From Phallusia mammillata (lineage: Eukaryota > Chordata > Ascidiacea > Phlebobranchia > Ascidiidae), in contig QLIY01000201.1 of NCBI GenBank assembly GCA_003260075.1, positions 129,862 through 193,861 of the forward strand: a DNA stretch of 64,000 nt, given 5' to 3'. The notes beneath the pieces were generated by a model that searched no databases, was not told where the DNA came from, and was given only the letters and a program-made list of their open reading frames with translations. Positions 39,301 through 49,375 of this stretch are shown here, piece by piece (within the stretch, counting starts at the first letter, position 1; the number at the start of each line of letters is the position of its first letter). Made by a program: the position numbers and the translations under genes.

Positions 39301-40438
39301 ACAAAAAACATTGTTCTTTCAGGTTTTCGCTACATTGGTTGTTGCAGCTTGGTTATGTGATGTTATGAATTCAATTTGTTCAGTATTGTTTTGTGTTGAT
39401 GTTCTATGAATTTCACTCTTTACCATTATGATAATTATGCTTATACGCTTCTAATTTTCCTGCTGAAGTGTTACATATGTATGTATATATCTTAGAAAAC
39501 CAAAAACTCTAAAGTTTTATTTGATATGTATGGGGGGGGGGAAATTTAATTTGTTTGGTATCGATTTGGGTTGATGTTTTATGAATTTCACTTTTTACCA
39601 TTATGATAATTATGCTTCTAATTTTCCTGTTGAAGTGTTATATATATATCTTAGAAAACCAAAAACTCTAAAGTTTTATTTGATATGTATAAATATGTAC
39701 GGTATATATATGTGGGCCATTGCTATAAAGAGCATACCACGAAAGTCAACCTCTCCATTGCCGTCCTGATCAAAAATCTCAATCACTCTTTGCACAAGTG
39801 GATTTTGTTGCAATTCTGGCAGAGACATAAACTCATCGATGCTCAGTGAGCCAGAGTTGTCAAGATCCAGTTTGCGAAATCTCTTGCCCAGCCTGGCTAT
39901 TTCATCAGGGTCAACTGTGCACAAAAACTAGCACAATGAGATAAACAGTTCTCTGCAGACAGACACTCTTCCAAACGCAGTTGTCAATTATTAATATCCA
40001 GACATACAAATGCATGGAGGGCACTTAAACTTTATGACATTAGTAAAATATATAGTCTGTTGCTTTCCACCAAACTTCATAATCACTCATTAACATACTT
40101 TTGTTAATGTTTTTAAAAAGAACAGGAAAGGCACTTTAGTGATTGAAAAGTAGAACTGATAACTATCTAATACTGTATATTATGACTTGTATGATGGTTT
40201 TGGCGTACACACTTAGTACAAATGATAAATAAGATTATGTTTAGGAAAATAAAAGTATAAAAACAACACTAGAACCTAACCAATTTATACAAACAAACAA
40301 ATTGCATCATACAATGGGAGCACATTTCCATCGGCATACTGAGGTCATTTCCCTGCAATAAAAAAAGATTCCCTTGAGACTTTATGCTATGCATTAAACA
40401 TTGGAAATCGTGCAGGAAAAATCAATCAAACATACCAT
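36329..40438 (-). CDS. PPP3R1: Calcineurin subunit B (PPP3R1), Ca2+-binding regulatory subunit
   Basis: Regulatory EF-hand subunit of the Ca2+/calmodulin-dependent phosphatase calcineurin (known). Six coding exons on minus: 40438-40436 (only the ATG), 40352-40313, 39914-39738, 39130-39071, 38870-38686, 36376-36329. Phases all match and the total is exactly 170 aa, the vertebrate length. The start [15 protein letters not shown] keeps the Gly-2 and Ser-6 myristoylation consensus. Four EF loops: [36 protein letters not shown] and [12 protein letters not shown], all with intact acidic positions. [13 protein letters not shown] and [12 protein letters not shown] are family signatures. The last exon encodes [15 protein letters not shown], 2.3 kb from its neighbour. 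Several poly-G joins in the introns duplicate sequence, including part of the 39130-39071 exon. Confidence 0.95.
36475..36665. mobile_element. hAT-type MITE (CAGGGGTGGGCAACC family) in the last PPP3R1 intron
   Basis: 191 bp. Ends CAGGGGTGGGCAACC / GGTTGCCCACCCCTG. Flanks accgagac (36467-36474) and acctagac (36666-36673) agree at 7 of 8. Same family as 30085-30387. Confidence 0.85.
37577..38660. repeat. Allelic duplications around poly-G 37951-37961 and 38326-38335
   Basis: CGACGGTTTTAGCCGCATTT occurs at about 37577 and again right after the first run. A ~300-bp block (38012-38325, starting AATTTACGAACATAATTAAG) recurs at 38357-38645 with several substitutions and small indels. Intron of PPP3R1; no coding meaning. 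Confidence 0.75.
38883..39104. repeat. Duplication around poly-G 38987-38998 (includes part of a PPP3R1 exon)
   Basis: About 105 bp starting GAGTTTTGTTAATGGG is present twice. The left copy carries the 3' part of the exon that is complete at 39130-39071. Read as an allelic join. Confidence 0.8.
39390..39690. repeat. Duplication around poly-G 39532-39541
   Basis: About 140 bp around TTTCACTCTTTACCATTATG is repeated with several differences and an indel. Read as an allelic join in a PPP3R1 intron. Confidence 0.75.
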
Positions 40439-40678
40439 ATTGTCTGTCTTGCTGTAGTTGCTGACAAGCTCATCAACAAACAAAAGATACAATCTTTTTG
40501 GCCACAAACACTAACCTTATACCCTCCTGTTGAAAGGAAACAGAATATTGTTTGTGCAAACAACATTATCATGTACTAGATAGTCAAAGGATGTTGTTAT
40601 TTAAAACCAGATGTTTGTATAACAGCACTGCTTTTGGTACTATAAACAGGGCATTTGATTTTATGTCAAAGCATTTCT

Positions 40679-40765
40679 GGTTTACATTAAAAAAAACTAG
40701 AAGAGTGGCTTTCTGATATACTTCCATTTTATGGGGGGGGGGCTACATTAAAAAAAACAAGCAAA
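40679..40765. repeat. Short direct repeat around poly-G 40733-40742
   Basis: TTTACATTAAAAAAAACTAG (about 40680) recurs as CTACATTAAAAAAAACAAGC right after the G run. Short allelic overlap. Confidence 0.55.
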
Positions 40766-40932
40766 ACAAAGCACTAAAATATTACAAGTATATCTGTACA
40801 ATGGTTTTTCTTGTGACCTTGATTGTGTCCAACTTAATTTGACATTTGCAACACAATTACATAACAATTCAGGCCACAATACGGAAAAAAGATCTTTGGA
40901 AAACATGTCGCATAGTATAGCTTTTCTTAAAA

Positions 40933-41309
40933 CAGTGGTTCTCAAACTGTGGTACGCGTACCACTAGTGGTACGGGGGGGGGGTGCATAGTATAGCTTTT
41001 CTTAAAACAGTGGTTCTCCAACTGTGGTACGTCTGAACTTTTCAGGTGGTACGCGAGTCTATTTCTGTGATTTACCTATTACTGAATTTAAGTCCGATAT
41101 AAAGTTGCAACGCAACTGACAAAACTGATCAGTCCTGGTTTGGGCGAAACTCGTGTTTTGGACATTCTTTTGAAATTGCTAAATATGCTAACTAGGTTAA
41201 GAAAATGGGCATATTTCTTGGTTTATCTATTAAACAGATTTTAGGTGGTACGCAACAATAGAAAAGGTTGTCAGGTGGTACGCGATCCGCAAAAGATTGA
41301 GAACCACTG
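40933..41309. mobile_element. hAT-type MITE (GTGGTACGCG interior), split by a poly-G join
   Basis: Ends CAGTGGTTCTCAAACTGTGG / GATTGAGAACCACTG. A perfect target duplication tcttaaaa lies at 40925-40932 and 41310-41317. GTGGTACGCG motifs lie near both ends. The G run at 40974-40983 repeats the left ~60 bp (copies at 40912-40973 and 40984-41035). Confidence 0.85.
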
Positions 41310-41503
41310 TCTTAAAACTATAAAACATAAGAAAGTATATATATCACAGCATTCATTTGGTGGATTTTAAAACGCAGTACAACGAAACGCAGTAAAAAAG
41401 GTGTTACAATCAAATTAGATTATTTGACTTGTAATCTAATTTTCACAACGTTTTTATACCTAATTTATGTCTATTAAATCATATACATACACACATAATC
41501 TAG

Positions 41504-41702
41504 ACTTAACAGGAAAGTTTGATAAAAAAAAAGCTAACATAAACATTTCCATTATGGATCTCATATTTATATACTTTTCAAAACAGTGTGCACTGTCGGG
41601 GGGGGGGTACTTAACAGGAAAGTTTGATAAAAAAAAGCTAATATATACATTTTCATTATGGATCTCATATTTATATACTTTTCAAAACAGTGTGCACTGT
41701 CT
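41504..41702. repeat. Direct repeat around poly-G 41598-41607
   Basis: About 93 bp starting CTTAACAGGAAAGTTTG is repeated with a few differences. Read as an allelic overlap. Confidence 0.75.
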
Positions 41703-42931
41703 GCAGGTTATTACGTATTTGGACGATGTTTTTATTGTTGTTTATAATTTTAGTCACAAAATAACTGCTCTTCACAATGTATGTTGTAGACATATAATAT
41801 CAATAAGCAACAAAAATTGTAAATGAGAATCAAATTAAAACACAGGGGGTAGAAAAAAACATGCCCTTGATTGTAAGTTGCACAAACATTAGAATAAAAA
41901 TTTCATAATCTGTGAGTAAATTATAAGTACAGTGCCAAAAAACACTAAAGTCACAAATGGCAAAAGTAAGTCATTTAAAATTCATACTTCAGTCAACTCA
42001 TAATTAGGAAAAATGTTACACCATCTGTTTTAACTAGTTTTTGACTTGAAATTTTACTTTAGCATATGGTTAAAAAACACATAATTTTACATTGATGACT
42101 AAATTGACTATAATAGAACCAAAGCTACAAACAGAAACAGCAGTGTTACTTAATATTATCAAGCTTGACCACTTTACAAACTAACAAAAATGTGTGTACA
42201 AACAAATATTTAATAAAACAATAAAGCAACCACACCTTGCTTTGAAGACTTTAATTGCAAAATCATTTTATAAATTCCAAAACGAATGAATTTTACCAGT
42301 AAACATGCCAATAACGCTACTTTTGCATCACAACTGTTCCTTTCTTCAATCTCAGCCGGGCAAAAATTAAAAACTGATTAAACAGCAACAAACAAAACCG
42401 ATCAAAACAAGAAACAGTGAGGCTTTTTAAGTAAACCAGAAACGCAACGCAACTTAACCAACACCTTCACTTCTGCAACAATAATCTAAATCTGAAATCT
42501 GATATCCGCCTCGAGCAAAATGATTTCTATGGAATTGTGACTCGCAAAATATTTTTACTTGTTTCGGTAATTGTTTTGCCACTAGACAGAGCCAGCTTAC
42601 TCTCAATCGCATATGTTGACCCCTTGGGCCCTTTCAAGCCGAGCATTTCTCACATAATTTAAGAATACAGTTGTTGGTGCAGCAAGAAGTTATGTTATTT
42701 GTTTCTAAAACATCAGTAAAGAATAATGTTAAAACATCAGGAATATTTATGCAATTCCTCGCTCGCTACAACCTATCGCAGAATACTATATTCTATGGTT
42801 TTGCAATCGTATGCACCCCTCTACACTTTCCTCAGATACCGTAATACAGTAGTTGTTCTGTACGGCTAGCAAAACTAATAACGAATAGATTTTACGAACT
42901 TAATCTGACATGACACACTTATGATTGTAAT

Positions 42932-43443
42932 TAGAGATGTACCGAATATTCGGTTTGCCGAATTTATTCGGCCGAATCGGCCACTTTTTCAAAGATTCGG
43001 TTTCGGCCGAATAATTTGTTGCGATTCGGCCGAAAGCGAATCTTTTACGAACACAAAGTTTAAAGCGTTAAACGTGTCTTTTCTGCTTATTAAGGTACCA
43101 GTCAATCTTTCAAAAGCCCAAACATTACGAAAATCGCGTCTCTGTTTATCTTTTTCAACACATTATCGCTTTTCACACTGTGGTTAAGAAATTAGTAATT
43201 CATTGACAGGTTGCCAATCATGCTTGAGGCCATTTTAAACCCCACAGAACTGAAATGAGGACGAAACACAACTATCCTGCACTAGTTGCATGGTAGATAA
43301 ACATTTTTTCATGTCAAACGCGTAGCGTACGACTTCGCGTGACGTCATAAAGGATTCAGTTGATTCGGCCGAATTTATTCGGCAAAACCAGCGAATATTC
43401 GGTTTCGGCCGAATCGAAATTTAGCCGATTCGGTATATCACTA
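42932..43443. mobile_element. 512-bp hAT-type element with TTCGGCCGAA subterminal repeats
   Basis: Ends TAGAGATGTACCGAATATTC / GATTCGGTATATCACTA are inverted. A perfect 8-bp duplication attgtaat lies at 42924-42931 and 43444-43451. Both ends are packed with CGGCCGAAT palindromes, and the ~350-bp centre is unlike the ends. No transposase. Confidence 0.85.
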
Positions 43444-44079
43444 ATTGTAATGTATAAAAATTTTACAAATGGTACTTGCATTGTGTATGTGAATATTGAC
43501 AAAAGAATGATAAAACATTACGGCATGTGGTGACATCAAGACAATGAAAAAACGAGTGAAAACGATGCACTTTTACATTAATTTTCGACACAAATGGTTT
43601 AGGTAAGCTAATTTTTCGTTACAAGCTTAAATTTTTGTAAAAACGCAAAACATGTTTTTTTTTCAAATGCATTTGATTTGCAAACGTCATCTTATTATTT
43701 TGAGGCATTAACGGCCACTTTGAGGTTTGGGTGGATAAATGAGAATTACGCGATAACAACCTCATTGTGATATAAATGATAACCACAAAATGACAATGAT
43801 TAACATATTTGGCCACATATTTATAAACAATTAATATACTTGTTAGTATTAAAATGCAATTACTAAATTACATTGAGCGAAAATTGCATTGTATCGAATG
43901 TTACATACAATAGTTGCATTGTTTTGCATTAAACCATCCAAAAACAATAACTACATTATTTCAAAATGGACAAAACCCTATGATTACTTTGATTTTAACA
44001 CACTTGCTTCAAATTGACCATGAAATCTGGAGCCAAGTTATCAACATTACTGGATTTACCATTCAAACTTGGGAGGGCT

Positions 44080-44306
44080 CTATAAAGGTACCAAGTCAAA
44101 GTGCAACAGAATAGATGCAAAGAGCAGAAAATATTCGGCTCTGGCTAAAGGCTCTTCAAGACAGTAGCGACTTCCAAATGAGAATGGAATAATTTTGGGC
44201 GAATGCACAAAATTTCCGTCCTGGTCAATATGCCGATAAGGGTTGAACAATCTGGGTTCAGGCCATAGATTCGGTCGTTGGAAACAGCATACAAGTTACC
44301 AACCAC
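44080..44306 (-). pseudogene. CYP2-like P450 heme-region exon, decayed
   Basis: After an acceptor at 44307, the frame reads VVGNLYAVSND, then a one-base shift is needed to continue WPEPRLFNPYRHIDQDGNFV and then SPKIIPFSFGSRYCLEEPLA, and FDLVPL followed by a stop. It parallels the intact exon at 61542-61853. Defects: the frameshift, Glu in place of the Gly two residues after the heme Cys (CLEE, not CxGE), and an early stop that removes the last ~20 residues. Confidence 0.8.
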
Positions 44307-44539
44307 CTGTAACAATTGTATGTTGATCCGACGGTACGCAAATTGTAATAATCCAAAAGTTTCATAATGTTATTTTGGACACAGGCTCCATGGGCCTATC
44401 GCGTAACATTGGATTGGATAACTTGTGTTTTATGTAAACTTTTGCCTTGGTAACCAGTTACGACATTCCTACAGTTATTTTTTTACAAGGGAAACTTAAT
44501 TAAAAATAAAATAATTAGTTATTAAAATATCTTCACTTG

Positions 44540-45805
44540 TATGAGTGTGAGGGCTTCACAGGGCCTTAGACTAACCAGCATTTAGTTGATATTGAGAGTT
44601 TGGTAGGCACAACAGGTGCTAACAGAGAGGTCTACACAGTCTACCGCCAGGTGTATAACTCTTTTCTGGGGGGCAACGTGCCATGGCCCCCTCCAAGAAA
44701 TTTTGACCGGCTGTTTTAGTATTGAATCTTGCAATTTCAGACAAAACTGTAAATAGCACTGTGCGCTATTTTGTTTAATGTGCGTAACGCATTGATGCTC
44801 GTCACACATCTCAATAAACAATGCATGCCAATTTAATCACTTGGCGTCCAACTGCGCGTATGACGTTACAAGGGGTTTTATAATAGCTTTGTCATGCAGT
44901 GTTGCCAGGTTGCGCTTTTGTCGCCGAATTGGGCTACTTTCGACATCGAGTTGCGGGCTTTTTTCATGAGTTGCGGGTTGCGCCTTTTTGGGCGGGTTTG
45001 TAAATGACATTTTCTACCGTATGACGAGTAATGATTGCATTATTATTGTGACGTGGAAAACGTTGTAAGTTCAATTTCGACAAGAAAAGAACTAATGAAA
45101 CTGCCGAGCGTCGGAGATTTAACATCCAGCTGAGCAAAAGAATGCTTTCAGTCCACGCAATGCAACGTTCATTTTTCAAACAAAGTAATTTAATAAAGGC
45201 CTTCGTTGTTACCACGTAATAAGAATTGTCTCTTGGCAAAGACCATTGTTTCAAAGGTCATTTTACTTGTTATTAATGCGAAACATGTTTTTTTAAGTAG
45301 AGATTACAAAACTTTAAAAAAGCATGAGAAGTGGGTAAACAGAGTGTGTTCAATACAGTGTTACTGGAAACAGCTCAATTTCACGTTTGAAATGCACAAA
45401 ATTAAATCTGAAACGGAGAAACCTGAATAAAAACAGGTGAAAGCAATAAAAATCAATTGTATTTCAGGTATTTGTAAAATTGGGCTCCTTTTGGGCTACT
45501 TTTGACCGGTAAAGTTGCGCCTTTCCACAATTTGACCTGGCAACACTGTGGTCATGTCACACTCATACAAGTGAAGGCTGAAGATAATTCACAATATGAT
45601 TAAGAGGCAACCACTGTTAGAAACAACTGTGTCGAGTGTTAAAAAGTGTTACATGTATACGATCGAATCGTGACTATAACGTTCGTTACTTACAGCAAGA
45701 GTAAGGGCTTCGCAGGGCCTTAGACTAACCAGCATTTAGTTGATATTGAGAGTTTGGTAGGCACATCAGGTGCTAACAGAGAGGGTTACACAGTCTACCG
45801 CCAGG
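44540..45805. repeat. Pair of ~110-bp direct repeats, inner part invaded by a hAT element
   Basis: GGGCCTTAGACTAACCAGC... to ...CTACCGCCAGGTG occurs at about 44540-44650 and 45695-45805 with few differences. CTTCACTTGTATGAGTGTGA at 44531 is the inverse of TCACACTCATACAAGTGAAG at 45558. So a larger repeat was probably copied or split, with the element at 44897 between the copies. Confidence 0.55.
44897..45548. mobile_element. 652-bp hAT-type element (CAGTGTTGCCAGG ends)
   Basis: Ends CAGTGTTGCCAGGTTGCGC / ACCTGGCAACACTG. Flanking ttgtcatg (44889-44896) and tggtcatg (45549-45556) match at 7 of 8. TTGCGCxTTT motifs lie near both ends. No transposase frame. Confidence 0.85.
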
Positions 45806-45955
45806 TGGCGCATTTTCCGCCGCAAGGTGGCGCAATATATTTTTTATTGTTGGACGTACAAAACCAACTGTTCGTCCTGCGAGAATATAAACGTCTCTTA
45901 AGACAAAAGAACTTGAGCGGAAAGGTTAGATACGATTTGCGATAAATTCTCAAAG

Positions 45956-46260
45956 TAAAACTGCTGTCCTGTTTTCCGTGCATTTGCTCATAAATATAAG
46001 CATCAATAAAGTCCATGATGTGCTCCTTTTGAATTTGACTTTGCGCTCGTTTATAAGAATTCTCACAAAATCTGTGCAATATCAAAACGAAGTAGTATTT
46101 TTTCAGATAACTGGAAAACAAAAACACGTTGTAAACCAATAAATTCGTTTTGCTGTTTGTCATGATCTTCGCTTATTGTGCCAAGGTAAGGCAGGAATCG
46201 TGAGTTGTCAAAAACGATTAGAATTCCCAAGTAAACACGAAGTGATGGGTCACGCAACCT
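45956..46260 (-). pseudogene. CYP2-like P450 middle-region remnant
   Basis: On minus, one frame gives DNSRFLPYLGTIS and NEFIGLQ-like sequence, and a second frame gives HIMDFIDAYIYEQM, resembling the DFIDAYL helix motif of CYP2 enzymes. The two frames cannot be joined without a shift, so this is probably a broken exon, perhaps from the same dead gene as 44080-44306. Confidence 0.45.
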
Positions 46261-46599
46261 TGGAACAAATTTAGAGACTTTTAACTGGTTTACATGATAT
46301 AGCTACCAATGTAAGAACTCAAATCACACAAAACTTTGCTAATTTTCGATAGACGTAAAGAGCACAGTTATTTAGGTTAATAGAGGCTGGGAACTAAATT
46401 TGTTTACAATTTTTACAAATGCTCTTTGAGCAATCCATCGGTATTTATTATAAATTAAGCCTTCTTAATCGAATAGTTGGTTCGTAGTTCTAATCCATGA
46501 TGACTTTAACTTATTCTTATTTTGGGACTATTCACCTTTATTATCTGCCGCAAATAAAAGGTGTCACAAAAAAATAATTAGAATGTACATCCATTTTTG

Positions 46600-46718
46600 T
46601 GGTAGAGCTACTAAGACAGGAACTCACATGACGCCCGGTCTGGGAATTTCCGGTAGGTGGCGCAACGGAGAATATGCGTTAACCAGGCGTCCTGTGAGTT
46701 CCTGTGTTAGTAGTTCCA
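46600..46718. repeat. Fold-back inverted repeat
   Basis: CTACTAAGACAGGAACTCAC...GACGCC (from 46608) is inverted as GGCGTCCTGTGAGTTCCTG...TAGTAG (to 46712). The arms are about 28 bp with two or three mismatches, around a ~50-bp loop. No target duplication identified. Confidence 0.6.
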
Positions 46719-47692
46719 CCCAATTTCGCCCCCTTCAGTTGTGTGCATTAGGATTCCCAGACCGAAATCGGTTATTTGGACTTACGTTTTTGGTTTTGTG
46801 CTCACATTTTCATGCCTTGAATCAAATGATGTAACTCAGGTGCATCGTCTTTGAAACTTTTTTCGATCACCATCGTTGAACTAACATTTGCCGTTGTTCG
46901 ACTGAGTAAGGGCTACAAACGTAAATTATATAAATTTATAAAAAATGCTCACTTTTGATGTGAAATAGCTTAGCGGAAATTGTAAGGGTAATTAATAAAT
47001 AAAGTGTTCCGGCTTAAAACTGTAGTTTTGGCCAGGCTTCTTAAGATCAGAAATAAATTAACTTTTAGTTGTGCTTTGACAGCAAGACTACGAGGCCAGC
47101 TACTCGTTATTGAATGTCCATTGTTTTACGGAACCAAGTGGTCGGCAAAACCGCGGACACGCCAAACCCGGTCATTCGCACTTTACAACAAAATGTTTTT
47201 TTTTGTGATAAAAACACTGACCAGCCCGGAAATGACTGGACATATCAATGAAATATTAGTAAATTTGTAATATTTACTGTCTATCGTGGTCACACAGTGC
47301 TTACCAATAAGTTGACAGGGCCAGCTAAACTGCGGTCTTTTAGGTCGTTAATAAGGTAATCCGTCTCAGCCAAAATCAGTTCCTGCATACCTTCCTTTTA
47401 ATGTGTTTTCATACCGACAAGCGCGGTGAAATACAGTTATTTCTGAAATATCATGACAAAATACAAAAATCGTACACTGACCGCTTACAACGGTAAACTC
47501 ATGCGAAAAAACTTGCCAATAGGTTGTGTAACTACATTTTTTTTTAAAAAAGCTGTTAACAGAAACATCTATTAATCGCAGATGTGCATGATTGCCTAAC
47601 AAACAATACGGGGAACAACATAAACAGGGTCAATATGTAAAATGCAAACTGTTTTTGTTGCTGTTCCTATTTGTTGATTTAAGACATGGTTT

Positions 47693-47785
47693 AATGGTGA
47701 AAATAACGGCTCAAATAGACGAAAAAGCGACATGCTTTATATTTCAAACGTTTCGGCAAATGCTCATGCCATCATCAGTGAAATG
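47693..47785 (-). ncRNA. Hammerhead-like hairpin in a repeat copy (candidate)
   Basis: On minus: stem I ATTTCA, core CTGATGA (47778-47772), extra T, stem II GGCA...TGCC, GAAA, CGTT, then TGAAAT, complementary to stem I. The downstream sequence AAAGCATGTCGCTTTTTC is shared with the copies at 52.9 and 55.9 kb. Confidence 0.35.
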
Positions 47786-48358
47786 AGGACCCACATCGGT
47801 TACATTCGTTTACATTCACTTGAGTCACGTGACGGAATGATAAAAAGGTGTGAAACAAGTGTCGCATAAAAACGATTAATAAAAAGGTTCGCAGAAGCGA
47901 GGTGTAACCCCATGGTGTACTGTAGAGCAACTACACCATATAATATAATTTCAAGCAAAGATTACAATAATAATAGGACAGCACGTCACATCAAAATACG
48001 CAAAAAGTTATTTAAGTATTAAATAAGTACAGAGGAACCGACTTAGAATCAACGTTCATTTCCGGTTTATGTTGTTGAATGCAAATTGATTCTTATAACA
48101 TTAATCGATTGTCGATTATATCAAGCTTGTTTATGTATGTAGTGAATACATTTATTGCAGAGGCTAATTAATCGTTCTCGGAGTTTTGATTTTCTTGTAA
48201 GTTAATTAAAAGTCGATTTCAAAGTCGAACTTTTCAAACCAATATGATGAAATACTCCAATGAAACAATTTCAGCCAAATTCGGACAAAGTCAACTCATG
48301 ACGTCGTTTTTTTTACTTCTCCGGCTGCCGTAAAGCGAGTCTCCTAATCGCTGCATGA

Positions 48359-48402
48359 ACCGGTATGTCCCCGTAAGCCAACCGGTATGTCCCCGTAAGC
48401 CT
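48359..48402. repeat. Two tandem copies of a 22-bp unit
   Basis: AACCGGTATGTCCCCGTAAGCC is present twice, side by side. Only two copies. Confidence 0.7.
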
Positions 48403-48474
48403 TTCAAATCACCAACCAATTTTTGCACCCTACTGGGTTTTTGTATTTATATAGAATGGACGTAACCAACCTTA

Positions 48475-48556
48475 ATGATTCAGCAACCCCGCAACCCCTA
48501 GGAACAATTCTCGCACCCCTTGGGGGTGCGTACTCCCCTGGTTAAGAATCACTGCC
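48475..48556. mobile_element. hAT-type MITE right-end fragment
   Basis: GCACCCC motifs followed by CCTGGTTAAGAATCACTG. The opposite end was not found. Confidence 0.45.
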
Positions 48557-49375
48557 TTAAGTGATCGACTGCACTCACTTAATCCCCAAATTAACGACTA
48601 TAATTAAAGGTGGTTGTGATATTTTTAAGAGGCTAATTGAAGTCAAACAGATTTTCTCCGGAAGTAACGATAGAAAAATGGTTGAAAACTACTGCCCATT
48701 CGGCGTCTCTGGTATTGTGGTTGTGTAAAACTTTAAAAATTTCATCATTTCACTGCTACTACTGTTTGTTAATTATTCCAGTAAAAATACTCATTTTGCT
48801 TTTTTTATATACCTAACTTCGCGGGCTTTTTGTGCACAAACGCACAAACAGTGCATGCTTACGTTCAAAAGAATCCACAACAAATACCTACAACAAACGG
48901 GCAAAATATTTGTGTAAATCATAACGTTTGACAACTTATCGTCTGCTTCTTGTTAAGGATTTCCAAATATGCAAATTATTTATCCACAAAATGTGATTTA
49001 CAAATTGAGACACCATAGTCTTCAATCTTAAATTCAGTTGACCTTTAATTGATTTTCAAACGTATTTCACAAAGTGATAAAAAGAATAGTAAAAAGGTGG
49101 AATGTTGAATAAGTTATATATTCTGCAATGATCAAAATTGTGCGCAGGGTAGATTTTGTTTAGATGAACCTGGAATTTTGACAAGTGATTAGTAAAAAAG
49201 GCTAAACTGACCACAAAGTCGTTGCTAGCAAAAAAATATCTATAAATGTGTGCGTTTTTTTACATTATTAGACCGAGTAGGTAAAATCTATAACAAGGAC
49301 TAAAACAAATGAAGACACAATTCTGACAAAAAGGTAATGAATGAATAAATAAATATAACTAAACAAAAGCAATCG

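Larger units (their letters stand above)
40439..44079. other. Gene-free region upstream of PPP3R1
   Basis: Holds poly-G joins at 40733, 40974 and 41598, a hAT MITE at 40933 and the TTCGGCCGAA element at 42932. No supported exon besides the possible 5' UTR of PPP3R1 next to 40438. Confidence 0.6.
44307..49375. other. Gene-poor region between the P450 fragments and GAL3ST
   Basis: Contains the P450 remnant at 45950, a hAT element at 44897, two 110-bp direct repeats, a fold-back at 46600, a ribozyme-like hairpin at 47.7 kb and a tandem 22-mer at 48359. No intact gene recognised. Confidence 0.6.

Noticed and set aside
48359-48402. CRISPR-like or satellite array
   Set aside because: Only two tandem copies and no spacers; the DNA is eukaryotic.
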